Below, piece by piece: positions 23,520 through 37,941 of a stretch of 64,000 bases of DNA. The DNA is from Panax quinquefolius (Eukaryota; Streptophyta; Magnoliopsida; Apiales; Araliaceae), in assembly GCA_020205615.1 (NCBI GenBank), contig CM035156.1, positions 19,867,128-19,931,127 of the forward strand, in the 5' to 3' direction. Every line of letters starts with the position of its first letter. The first letter of the stretch is position 1. The notes below the pieces were generated by a model. It saw nothing but the letters and a program-made list of their open reading frames with translations. It was not told the DNA's origin and ran no database searches. A program made the translations under genes and the position numbers.

Positions 23520-23945
23520 AACCCTTCCCCTTCCATGCGTCCTCTCATTTTCATTTCCCTCTCTATTTTTACATTTCCCTCTCTATTTCTCTAGACTACG
23601 TACTGATCTCTCTCTCTCTCTCATACGCCCGTCCCAACCCCCTCAATCTCCATCGGCCAACCCCCTCGATCTCCACCGGTCCCCCACCTCGCACCCATGC
23701 GGTTCCCCCAGCCCCCGGCCTGGTCGTCCCCCACCTGCGACACCGCCATACCCCCAATCTTCTCCCTCTGTCAACGTCGTCCCCTACGTCATCCCGGTAC
23801 CCCACCCCACCCACCCCCACTCCCAAACCCCTTCCCCCAGTACCCCCCCCCTCCCCCGGATCCACACCCCCACCCTCACTCCTTTTGCCACGACCAATCG
23901 TCGGCTGGTCACCATAGATCGCCATAGCTTAGACCCTTCACCGCC
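23520..23945 (+). promoter_or_regulatory. pyrimidine/C-rich leader of CACTA element, with minus-strand G-runs
   Basis: A TTCCCTCTCTATTT duplication (23550-23592) and a (CT)n run are followed by an extremely C-rich stretch (23690-23880), for example CCCCACCCCACCCACCCCCA. The complementary strand has many G-runs that could form quadruplexes. The ORFs on both strands here are low-complexity proline/glycine artefacts. Its position suggests promoter/5' leader DNA of the element. No TATA box is clear. Confidence 0.5.
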
Positions 23946-23956
23946 ATCCGGTATTA

Positions 23957-23986
23957 AGTATATATATATATATATATATATATATT
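23957..23986. repeat. (TA)n microsatellite
   Basis: An uninterrupted TA run. Similar runs occur in the element at about 25949-25972 and 28325-28352. Confidence 0.95.
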
Positions 23987-24299
23987 AGTAGTATGAAATT
24001 TAAGTCTAAAATTTACGTATGAATTTGGTATTATAATGTGCAATTGGTTTAAATTTATTTTGTTTTGGATTGATAATGTATAATGTATATTTGCTTGAAT
24101 TACATTTTTGGTATTATAATGTATATATGAATTACATTTTTTGGTCATTTAGGTTTGAAATTGGTCATTTAAAAACTTCGTATAATAGCATCCATTTTAT
24201 TGTTTGGTTTTATTTTCTTTTATGTAATTACGTTATATATTTCTTGATTTTCAATATTGTATATATATTGTATGTTAATAACGATAAAAAGTAATTTTA

Positions 24300-24950
24300 T
24301 GCTTGATATTTCCGAATGAAATTTCTCACGAATTACATCGAAATTCTTGAGATGCAAAATCTGTTGCTCTAAACTATTTATTACTTAATTTACTAATACT
24401 AAAATTCACTAATTAAGTAGCATTTACTTAATTAATTTTGACAAATAATTTATACTTCAAATATCAATTATTTTAATCAACTTAATTAAAAAAAAAAAAA
24501 TAAAATAAAAATTCACTATTTAATATACTAATATATAATTGAGAATAAAATAAAATAAAATTTAATAAATGAAATAAATATAATTTAATATATATATAGA
24601 TTAAATTAAAAATAAAAATTATTAGCAAATAAATAAAACAATAAATTTCATTTAATTTAGTTTATTAAATAAAATAAATTTTAAAAATGATATAATATAA
24701 TATAATAAAAAAAATTAAATTAAATGAAAATAATTAATAAATTAAAATAACATAAAATAAAAATAAAATAAAATAAATTTAATAAATTAAATTAAAATTT
24801 AATTAAATTTAATTTAATAATTAATAAATGTTATAAGGTAGTTTAATTTAATTTAATTTAATAAGAAAATTTAAAAATTATATTATATAATACAAAATAA
24901 AATAAATTATAATAAATTAAAATAATACATTAAATCAACTCAAAATAATA
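24300..24950. repeat. AT-rich AAATAAAAT degenerate tandem region
   Basis: About 650 bp consist almost wholly of A/T, with irregular AAATAAAAT and AATTTAATTTAATTT units. It has no coding content. It separates the leader from the hairpin region. Confidence 0.85.
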
Positions 24951-25926
24951 AACTAAGTAGCATTTGCTTAGTTGGGATGCAATTCAAAAGACCTAATATA
25001 TAAGAATGTTGTCGTGAATTAAAATAATATACTTTGCAACTTAATTAGAAATTGGTTTACAAGCGGTAGGAGTGAATATCGAACAATAGTCTCTATAGAT
25101 TCCAAATAACAATTCTAATAAACTAAAATCTGGTTTACTTAGTTTATCATTGCAAAAATAAACTAAGTAACATTTGCTTAGTTTGCCACAATTTTCAATA
25201 AATTCGATAATACTCTACCTACATATATATATACTCTTCCTTGTATGCAAAGATTATTGACGTAGCGATTCTACGACTAATAGTAGTCAATAGGTTCCTC
25301 GACAACAATTAAAAAAAAAAGGTTAAGTAATTTACATTTTGTGTCTTATACTCGAATGATAAAGTTAATTGAATTATTGAAGACATTCCTCCTTTGTTCC
25401 ATCATATGATATGCCACATATACGGAAGGGTTCCATTAAGTTGTTGAACAAAGTTATAGGTTAAGCAACCCTCTAAATGAAGCGACGGTCACTTCTACTA
25501 CTAGGAATGAAGCATTGCACGGTATGGGTCCAATCCGGGACGTAGGCGCTTCTCACCACTTCAAATTCCTCGGATGGGTATTTGGGTGGTGAGAAGCTTT
25601 CTAAACATGGATTGAACCCATATCGAAATGATTCATTCATAATGAAAGAAGTGATCGTTAGTTCATCTAGAGGTTGCTTAACTTAGAACTTTGTTCAATA
25701 ACAATGGAACTCCTTCGAGATGTTGTCATCTGTTATAGTGAAACGATGAAAATGTCGCATGATAATTCAAACTTTATTAATAGAGTATAGGACACAAACG
25801 AACTACGACCCTTTTTTGTTCTTGATTTGGGCTATTAGCGGTTGGAGTAGTATTTAGTTGCAACTATTAAACTAAGTAGCATTTGCTTAGTTTTCCACAA
25901 TTTTCAATAAACTCAATGATACTCTC
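24410..25926. repeat. AACTAAGTAGCATTTGCTTAGTT palindromic repeat family
   Basis: Copies lie near 24413, 24952, 25161 and 25869. Each is self-complementary at its ends (AACTAAG...CTTAGTT). The copies at 25161 and 25869 extend into a shared CCACAATTTTCAATAAA stretch and flank hairpin 1 in direct orientation. A GGTAGGAGTGAAT block accompanies the units at about 25068 and 26018, which suggests local segmental duplication. Confidence 0.7.
25336..25799 (+). ncRNA. 464-bp imperfect foldback (miRNA-precursor-like hairpin 1)
   Basis: The two halves are imperfect reverse complements over about 225 bp per arm. At the tip, 25549-25569 (CTTCTCACCACTTCAAAT...) pairs with 25576-25596 (ATTTGGGTGGTGAGAAG) around a 6-base loop. 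Midway, GTTGAACAAAGTT...GGTTAAGCAACC pairs with GGTTGCTTAAC...AACTTTGTTCAATAAC. At the base, GTGTCTTATACTC pairs with GAGTATAGGACAC. Sequence between these blocks also pairs, with mismatches. The shape resembles young miRNA or siRNA precursors from inverted duplications. Transcription is inferred only: it lies between the leader and TNP2 and could be an intron. Confidence 0.5.
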
Positions 25927-26072
25927 CATTTGCTCTTCAATACACTCATATATATATATATATATATATATGTAATATACTTTGAAACTTAGAAACTTGT
26001 TTGACATTCACTCGGTAGGAGTGAATCTTGAAATAATCCCCAGTTTGGGGCTATTCTTTGGATGTTATGTCT

Positions 26073-26285
26073 CTCACTTGGGTGGTGTTAATTCCTGAGG
26101 TGCGTGCGTGTTTATAATAATTTTTGAGGATTTTTTCATTTGGTGTCTCTACATATGTTCTTGAGTGCATACTTAGACTAAGTTGTCTTGGTCTATTTAG
26201 GTGTACTTGAAGACCATGGGAAGGTGATCTTTGAAATTTTCTTGAAATATTATAAACACGCACCTTAATGAATAACACTAGTGAG
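26073..26285 (+). ncRNA. 213-bp imperfect foldback (hairpin 2)
   Basis: A second hairpin begins 274 bp after the first. The base pairs CTCACT/AGTGAG. Further in, GAGGTGCGTGCGTGTTTATAAT pairs (4-base bulge) with ATTATAAACACGCACCTT, and near the tip GTTCTTGAGTGCAT...GACTAAG pairs with CTTGGTC...GTACTTGAAGAC around a loop of about 4 bases. It lies just upstream of the TNP2 start at 26393. Only structure is seen. Expression is unknown. Confidence 0.5.
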
Positions 26286-26392
26286 GAGCGCATCGAGAGC
26301 AGGATAAACTAACCCACATAGAGTGGAGATATATACTAGGTAAACTAAATACATGCATATATATTCTAATTGGGTATTTTTTTCAATTAAAG

Positions 26393-27894
26393 ATGGCGGT
26401 AAATAGGAGTTGGATGTACTGTAGTAGGATACCAATTGATGGGAGGGATTAGTTGATTAAATGCTTAGTGAAGGGGTATCTGAATCATTTGGTTTTTCAT
26501 CCAATTTTATAAACAAAGCAATAGAAACATGTTGATGATCCGAGCGGAAAGATGAGATGCCGTGTTCCAGTGTGTAGAACATAAGATGGAAGGCTGCCGA
26601 TGAAGTTAAATTTGACTTATATTCACGTGGGTTTGTGGATGGGTATTCGGTATGGATTCATCACGGGGAATCAATTTGAGTTTAGAAGACGGACATATAG
26701 TATTGTAGTCCACTCGGATCACGAGGATTCCTGAGCGGAGATAACTATGACATCGTGCGGATGTTGGTTGATCGTATGGCCTACCAATATTATTTGGGTT
26801 TGAAAACGAGCATCGTCAGCGGTTCTCGACAAAAGCGAAATGATTAAAGAAATTGCTTTATACAAGTTCTTATCTGAATCGGTGTTCCATTGTATCCTGG
26901 AAATGACAAGCACACCGGCTTTTTGCGATTCTGAAGCTTTTACATTTCAAGAATGAGCATGACTGTGGTGAGAGAGGATTCAATGATTTGCTTGATATTT
27001 TCAGCGAGTTCTTACCCAAGGATAATACGTTGCCCGCAAATTACTATGAGGTGAAGAAGATGGTTAAGGGGTTGAATCTCGGGTATGAGAAGGTCGATGC
27101 TTGTGAGCAGGATTGCATGTTATATTATGGGAGGACAAAGATAAGGTGCGATGTGATATACGTAACTTCGCCAAGGTGCAAGATCACAAAAGCGTGGAGG
27201 AAGGAGAAACATGTTCCCAAAAATATTTTACGGTATTTTCCTCTTGCGTTGAGGAGTTGCGGCTGACTATTCATGTTTCTGCGCATTACATGCTTTCGGT
27301 ATGAGTTGGCATAGAAACGGATGATGTAGCTCACAGTCGGTGACTCACCTAGCGAGATGGAGATGAATGGAAGAATTTTGATGCCATTTTCCACAATTTG
27401 CAAGAAGTTAGGAATGTCGGGGCTTGGGATGGCTACGTATGGATTATATCCATTTAATAATTTTAGTCGACCTTATTACATTTGGCGATGATTATGGTAG
27501 CTTCAATCTTCCACCGTCAATGTGCATGAGGGATCCGTATCTTTTCTTAACCTTACTTATACCGGGGGATAAGAGTCCTACAAAAGGCATTAACGTGTAC
27601 CTCAGACCATTAGTCGATGAACTTAAGATGATGTGGGAAACAGGTGTTTAGACTTTTGATAAATCTGTCAAGCAGAATTTTGTGATGAAGGCAGCCTTGT
27701 TGTGGACTATCACTGACTTTCCAGCACTTGGGATGATTAGTGGTTGGTCGACTCATGGCAAGTTGTCATGTCCGTATGTGATGGTAGAAGATGATATTGA
27801 GGAAGAAATTGATACAGTAGAGGAAGAGACAGAATTAGAGGATGAAAATGATTTTGACTCTGACGGGTTTGACGATGTACTACTTCTTCGCTAA
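26393..27894 (+). pseudogene. CACTA transposase TNP2, decayed and internally deleted
   Basis: The start ATGGCGG at 26393 opens into NRSWMY, the N-terminus of the transposon-associated domain. DDPSGKMRC and then VNL-like sequence follow across stops and frame changes to about 26690. The transposase core appears at 26988-27266 (LPANYYEVKKMVKGLNLGYE, DACEQDCMLYYG, PKNILRYFPL) and 27480-27780 (NLPPSMCM, LTLLIPGDKSPTKGINVYL, ALLWTITDFPALGMISGWST, GKLSCPY). Immediately after CPY the sequence jumps to an acidic tail (VEDDIEEEIDTVEEE ... DSDGFDD), so the C-terminal half of the core is missing. TNP2 cuts and joins CACTA ends. This copy cannot do so. Confidence 0.85.
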
Positions 27895-28020
27895 TTGGTG
27901 TTTTGTAAATACTATACAACTAAAATCAATCATTATATATATATATATTTCCCACACATAGGATGGCCATTTGATCGTTCATCGTATCTATATACATTAT
28001 TTGATGAAATACGATTATAT

Positions 28021-30110
28021 ATGCCTCGACATAGCGGTGGAGGTGGCGTGGTGGTGGCGGCAGATTCGGGATCGGTGGCGGTTCCCGGGGAGGGTCGTCT
28101 TGAGATGCTAGTGAGTTGATTTCTTTTTGGCTCAATAACATTATTTTCATAACTATATTACACATTCATTTACTATTTTTTGGACAATGTCATAACTATA
28201 TATATCAACATCTGATCTTTAGAGCGTCGGCGTTATGAGGCCTAACCTCGGTTGATTAGGTCGTCCACCGGCAGTGCCCGACACAGTTCCAGTTGATGTC
28301 GGCTCGTCTGTGTAGGTTTCAACTATAATATATATATATATATATATATATCACTTATATTATCATGTGATTAATAAATTAAAATGTTCTTAATAAATTT
28401 TGTATTCTAGTATTATGGATCATGTCATTGCTAAAGCGGTAGTACACGCATCCGCTGGCGCGTCTCCTCTTTTGGTACGTATGCGATTTAGTCGATCAAG
28501 CGCTTCTGATGCTGGCTTCATGGTGACGGTGTTGCGGGAGCTTCACGTAAAATCGACTTACGTATATTAAATCAAGGTCCATGCATGTTATTTACATATT
28601 GTTCAAATAATAAATTATACTTATGTTATATACATTTTGATAGAGATACTACGAATCTGGTAGGCATCAACGAGGCGGATGGTGACGCCAGTTATCATTG
28701 CCCACATCTCGAAGATTTATGTCCAAATTTGGTTATGCGAGATCTGACGGAGAGGCGGTCAAGGCGATAGAAGAAACGCCGGAACTACTTTCGAGATCAT
28801 CGACCGTACGTGGCGATATTAGATCTGACATGAAATTTGCGATGTATGCGTCTTTGGGATGATGATGCGTTCAAGACCAAGTCGAACACATGAAGAAGAA
28901 TCGCTGACAAGTTGCGAGTTATACATACTTACAGCTCGCGATCGTTTGGAGGAGGTTAAGTCGGTATGTATTTCTCTTTAGTTTAGTTTAATCTTATATT
29001 GCAACTATAGTAAATTAAGGTGATCTTATTTAATGTATATGATCTAGGCCATGCGAAGTAGTTTGGGCCGACTCTACTATGATGATCGAGTTACGGGATA
29101 GAGTCCATACGCAGAAGGGCTCTACTTGAATTCGACGATATCTCTAGCGACACTAAGCTATCTGGGTAATACATTTACTATAATAGATATTATTTAGGAT
29201 AATATTACGTAATTTATATGATGATACCAAGATAACTCACTTGTATTTCAAATTACGGGAGGCGGTTTGAGAAGCTCATGACCCAGATATAAGCAGAGTT
29301 GCATGCTTGCTTGCTAGAAGCGATCTTGAGACGTTAGATTCCACCGTCCCTCACTTGAGATTAGTTTATCTCGGGACGAGGAGAAGGCTCTGTGGGTCGC
29401 GTCTCGGGATACTCCCACTAGTACTTAGCGATTAGGTGTCGAGTCTTTGGGGTTACTGAGGATACCAACTATACTGTTTTGCCGGGAGGTATAATATTTG
29501 TGTTTATTTACGTGTTTATGAATAAAATAAACTTGTAATATTATTCATGTTATATTTATTTTTGTAGAAGCTCTAGCTTGTTGTCTACGTCAAAGAGCCC
29601 CGTGGGACCATCACATCTGGTGTTGGCTTAGATGATGCTTTGTTCCGGCGATGTTATGGTTGCGGTGTCGGAGAGGTTTGAGGCCAGATCCATTTGTTCC
29701 ATCGTCGAGACCCCATGGTAGTTCTCGTCTCCATCGACTTCTTGCGAGACGTTGCGGTTGGGGCCACCGCCAAAATACGGGTATCCCTCCGGGAAGCGAT
29801 TAAGTAGCGATCTGCGACAGAGATTGTTCGGATGGTGGTTACCTTAGTCGAGGGCAGCGTTTGGTAGATGTTGAGTCGGCCTTTCATTTGCTCGGTATAT
29901 TTCGTTTTAAATACAAATATATATTACGCATGTTATTTAATTTTCATTTAGTTATCTTTAATGAATCATATATATGGACTAATGAGTTACATTATATTGT
30001 ATCAACAGGGTGTGGCGGACGACTAGCGGGATGATGATTTTCATATTCGAGGGCGTCGGCCTTGCTTAGATGATCCTTCTCACACCGGGGGCTCTACTAG
30101 CTTGACTTAG
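28021..30110 (+). pseudogene. CACTA second-gene (TNPA/Tnp1-like) region, weakly recognisable
   Basis: ATGCCTCGACATAGCGG at 28021 starts a glycine-rich stretch (MPRHSGGGGVVV). Exon-like open pieces lie downstream around 28412-28560, 28650-28970, 29050-29170, 29260-29490, 29570-29890 and 30005-30110, separated by AT-rich intron-like DNA. This layout, following TNP2 on the same strand, fits the DNA-binding partner gene of CACTA elements. Residue-level similarity is too weak to name domains, and the frames carry many stops. Confidence 0.4.
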
Positions 30111-30489
30111 TTTACATTCTTTTGTATTAATTTTACATAACTTTTGACGTACATATTGTAGTTTAAAATACCTTATCATTAATTACTTTGGTTTTGTTGC
30201 GGTTTGACACTTAGCTTAATTTAGCTTAATTGGATGTTTGTTATAGTTAGTTTAGATTAATGGGATCTTTTGTAATTCACCTTAGTTTAATTTACTTTGA
30301 TTAATGCGGTTTTACATTTCATTACTTTGGTTTGTTGCGGTTATGATAGTAGTAATGAGATGTTTTTGACATTTAGCTTAATTTAGCTTGTGTATGTGAT
30401 GTTGGGAAAACAGGTACAGGTACAAGATGTGGGTTAAATCCCTGGATATTGCAAAAACAAAAAAAAATATTTTTTTAAAAAAAACAGTA

Positions 30490-30943
30490 ACCTCGACGGA
30501 ATATTTGTATTCTCGACGGATAACCGTCGAGGTTATGGTTCTTTCCATTTTCGGTATATTGCCACGTGGCATACATAGCCTCGACCGAATATCATCGACC
30601 GAATATCTTCGACGGACTAAGTATAGAGTCGACGAAAGTCCGTCGCACGTAACCTGATTTTCAATTTTTGTCCGACTGCCACGTGGCATACATAGCATCG
30701 ATCGAATATCCTCGACAGACACATTTCCGTCGGGGATATATTAACCCCGACTGAATGTTCGGTCGACAATAGTTCCGTCGACGTTAATTAGTCCCGACCG
30801 AAGAATCGACGGACTTATTTTCGACGCGCTTATATATGACCGAATGTCCGACCGAATATTCCGTCGGAGATGAGTTATCCTCGACGGAATAGTCTTAGTA
30901 CCGATGGAATATTCCGTCGAAAATAAGCCTTTTTGTTGTAGTG
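30490..30943. repeat. right subterminal repeats and TIR of CACTA element
   Basis: More than a dozen CGACGGAAT/ATTCCGTCG units in both orientations lead to the terminal TTTTTGTTGTAGTG. Two copies of GCCACGTGGCATACATAGC (about 30551 and 30679) are embedded, each with a G-box-like CACGTG core. Confidence 0.85.
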
Positions 30944-30946
30944 TAG
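30944..30946. other. target-site duplication TAG (right)
   Basis: Matches the TAG at 23226-23228. Confidence 0.9.
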
Positions 30947-33900
30947 GTTTAATTCTTTGATCGTTGTGCAGCAAAAGTAAATAGTTTTGGACGATTACAT
31001 GCAGATAACCAACAAGAAAGACAAACCGTGATGATCAATGGGGAATCAAACCTCGTAGCAGAAACGCGTTTAATTCCTCTCATCTTTATAGCAACTATGT
31101 GTGTCCACCACTGGCAATGAAACTCTCCTTCCAAAACATACGAGGAACTCTAACAATTATAAGGGAGTCTTTGATTACTTCAGGAATCTCTTAATATCTG
31201 AGTTGTAGGAGAACTCTAATGAGTATAGAAGGCCAAAAAGAAAGCTGGAACACTCTGGTGTCTTTTTCCTCGTGCACCCAAAGCTAAATGTATATAGCAA
31301 CTTGATGCTCTCAAAAAACGTGCACATCCTATACATATTTGCATATATATTGTAGGCGTTTCTACTCGACCCGTATAAATCTGAATGTAGTCATATCTCC
31401 GATGACACTGTCACTGTAATCTTAAATCCTATAGAACGCTTAACTAAAAACAGCTTCTAGTGATCTAGTATTGAAATTGTTTTACTTTAGTTAACAATAG
31501 TGAAGTCCTAGTGTCCTACAATTCATGACGACACGGTTAATCGCTTCTTAATCATAGATTAATAAAATAAGAATCAACCCCCTAATTCCTTTTTATATAC
31601 TCAGAATCCTAAAAGTTTTGTTCGAAAATGTGCATTACTGGATGATGACATAATTGTGATAGACTTAATTCCCCCAATCTATTGAAAGAAATACTCCGTA
31701 CAAATCTTGCCTTCGGAACTTTTGAGGAAGTTGAGCAGGAATAAGGTCCTCGTATTTCCTGATATAGGGAATTAATTATGTTCCTACACTACAATTTGGT
31801 CCCAAACTAAACAAATATTTGAAAAAGAAAATCAGATAAGCAATTAATCCACTTTCAATGTCTGGTTAAAGAGATAATTACAAGTATGAAAACAATGAAT
31901 TAATGGAAATCATAAAGACTGCATCAACAATATTCAAACTATGAATACATGAATCAAATTACAAAAACATATTTTATATACGGAGGGAGGGGTCAGGGGA
32001 TGAACATTCTAATATTTGTGTATACGAGGAGTCTATGAATTTTGATTGACCAAACTTTGACATGTAATGTTATTGGCTTATCATAAAATTTGTTTCCCAA
32101 TTTCATGTAAGAATTGTTACCGTTCCCTCAATTGGTGTCAATGTTACTTTCCAATATCTAAGTGCAGGTTATGGGTCATTTATTAAGCATAGATTAGAAT
32201 AGCGATAACTCTTCCTATAAGCATTTCACTATAAACACCGTACGTCAAGTCCAAAGATTGACAAGCATAAAACAAAAAATAGCACACAACCTACGCACTA
32301 TTTTTGTTTGATTTATCTGCAATGGGGAATTCGGGTGGACAATTTTCAACATTGCAGAACTCGTCCGCCGAACAAAGATCCTTCTATTCCTCTTAAAATT
32401 ACTGTAAGTGTGAATTAGTATTTGGTATTCTTTCTGGAACTTATGATAATGTTGGTGGAATGCTTTTCCACGCTTTGGGGTCTGCAGGAGCGGCGTTTTG
32501 CAGCTGTGTTTGAGATTATAAGGTCCGCTGCCAGGTCCTTAAACTCTGTCCTTGCTTTCTTCTTTTCGGCAATTTATCAGCGATGGACTGACTGGCTTGG
32601 TGCATCTCTCTTATCATCATATTTCTGAATTGTGAGGAGAGTTCATATTATTTATTTCTCAATTTTCCAAGTGTAAACTTGTGTTTATTTTCTTTTCTCT
32701 TTTTTCATATTTGGAAACACGGACAAGCAGAACAAACAAGCCCATAAAATATAGGGAAGATCAGCGGAAAGAGGAGAGCACCAGCCAGCACTGATATCGA
32801 CTCCTCCATTTACGTACGACAGAGTCAAAGGACTGAGTAGTCAGCTCAGGCGACAGAGTCTTCGGGCTTGATGCCCAGCCCAAACAATCCCCCATCTTTT
32901 ACCTAGGCCTCAAGGTCTGGATACGCTGAAATCTGTATCTTGGTTTCTTTCTTTACTTGCAATTTAGCAGTACTGGGTAGGAAAAAAAATCAAATGTGTG
33001 GAAAGATCAAAAATGGAATCATCCAATATTCCAATGTATTCTTCTTCTCAGTCAGGCTATTCTATTTTTACTGAGCTGGAAATTCAAAAGCAATTAGTTG
33101 GATTTTCAGGGCAGTACAGATTAAAGTTAAAAAGCAGTGTTGGGAACAACATCACGATATTAGGAATAAGTCTCGGCAGATCGGTTAATTGCACCGGAAA
33201 ATTGGACATTCTCAATTATTATTTTTTGATTGTGACTCAAAAAATATATAGTATTGATTCTGACAAAATTTTTACAAAATATAATATTTTAGGTGTAATT
33301 TAAATACATATACAAAAATAAAATTATACAGTCTGTGTAGAAACACTCTGATATTAGTGGTTCTTTCCAGCACATTTATCTAACCATTTTATCATTGATG
33401 TCTGACTCCGCGTGCTAGATTAGATAGATTCAGGTCCGCACAAATTAAATCTCCAGAAGTAAAGTTCAGAATTAAAAATGACCTGGGGGCTCCTGAAAGC
33501 TAATTGAAACTGACATCCACTAAGGCCTTACTATTATTAAGTATGCTACATATATAACCTTATCAGACTATTAGCAATAATGAGTTGAAATCATCCGCAT
33601 CAGCATACCATTTTAACTAATCAGATCATAATATCAACCTAACATCATAAAACAAAAGCTCACAACAAAATCCTCACTCTTAGATGACTAGATTTTATCA
33701 GTACTTACTCTTATAAGATTCCACTGGATGGAGAAATAAATAAATAAAAACATCTATGCAGTAAGCTGAAAGAGTCTTGTATCCACAAAACAAAGGCCTG
33801 TTCTCAGATACTACGGATCATACAACAATTGCTTACCCAAATTTCATATTAAAAACACTACAGTTAAAGTAACTTTTAGAAGACACAACAGACGATCACA

Positions 33901-33996
33901 TGATTAATTAATTGATTGATTAACTAATCTTTTATAATATATGATTGAAACATGAACACAGGAAACGAGCGATTTCCTAGGCACAAACAATTCCAA
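30947..33996. other. intergenic DNA, no confident gene
   Basis: This is low-repeat AT-rich sequence. A minus-strand open stretch at 30949-31134 has no recognised family. A CTATAAAC box near 32230 precedes an ATG at 32323 (MGNSGGQFSTLQ...), with a GTAAGT donor-like site near 32404 and an open stretch at 32422-32628. This could be a small or decayed gene. An ORF at 32998-33303 is unrecognised. Confidence 0.4.
32323..32628 (+). other. possible small unrecognised gene
   Basis: ATG at 32323 opens 24 codons to a stop. A second frame over the same bases reads RTRPPNKDPSIPLKIT up to ACT|GTAAGT near 32403. A later frame (32422-32628) gives ERRFAAVFEIIRSAARSLNS and hydrophobic residues. The pieces could be a frameshifted multi-exon gene or chance. 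I recognise no domain. Confidence 0.2.
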
Positions 33997-33999
33997 TTT

Positions 34000-34005
34000 T
34001 TTATT
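34000..34005 (-). terminator. possible poly(A) signal AATAAA for the APS kinase gene
   Basis: AATAAA on the minus strand lies about 40 bases after the stop codon. It is near the stop, so a downstream signal may be used instead. Confidence 0.3.
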
Positions 34006-34043
34006 TCGCGTGAATGGGAGAGACTCATGGTATTGCACAAGAG

Positions 34044-37592
<3,549 letters not shown>

Positions 37593-37933
37593 GAATAACT
37601 GAAGCACAAATCTCGATAATAATAATAAATAAAGAAGAAGCAAATTTGTATGTACGATTAATTATAGGGTATTCAAATTGTAGAAGAAGAAAAAGATTTA
37701 AGTAAGTGCGCGAGATGCGGTTCACGCCACAATCAGCTCTAATTTAACGGTTTCAGGCTAACAAAAATTATACACCATAGTATGTATGTATGTATGTAGG
37801 TACAGGTAAAGGACATTTATGTGTGTGTATATAGCGGAGTGAAGCTCATGGATTGAGAAGAAGAGATTTTTCCATACCTTACAAAATTGTATTAGTGGTT
37901 CTCCTGCAACCTCCGCCCTCTGGTGGTTGCTGA

Positions 37934-37941
37934 TTTATATA
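37934..37941 (-). promoter_or_regulatory. candidate TATA box of the APS kinase gene
   Basis: TATATAAA on the minus strand, about 340 bases upstream of the ATG. It would place transcription start near 37905 and give a 5' UTR of about 310 bases. A second TATATA near 37828 is an alternative. Confidence 0.4.

Larger units (their letters stand above)
23229..30943 (+). mobile_element. complete CACTA (En/Spm) DNA transposon, 7715 bp
   Basis: Terminal inverted repeats are CACTACAAGAAAAAGC on the left and CACTACAACAAAAAGG (inverted) on the right, flanked by 3-bp TAG duplications. Subterminal regions (23250-23510 and 30490-30930) are packed with TCGACGGAATATTCCGTCGA-like palindromes. The interior holds a C-rich leader, an AT-rich zone, two large imperfect hairpins, a decayed TNP2 transposase on the plus strand and a second-gene region. 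The element is structurally complete but its transposase is not intact, so it would need trans help to move. Confidence 0.93.

Noticed and set aside
23596..23927. Overlapping GC-rich ORFs on both strands (Gly-rich and Pro-rich)
   Set aside because: Low-complexity translation of a C-rich tract in the CACTA leader; no domain and open on both strands for compositional reasons.
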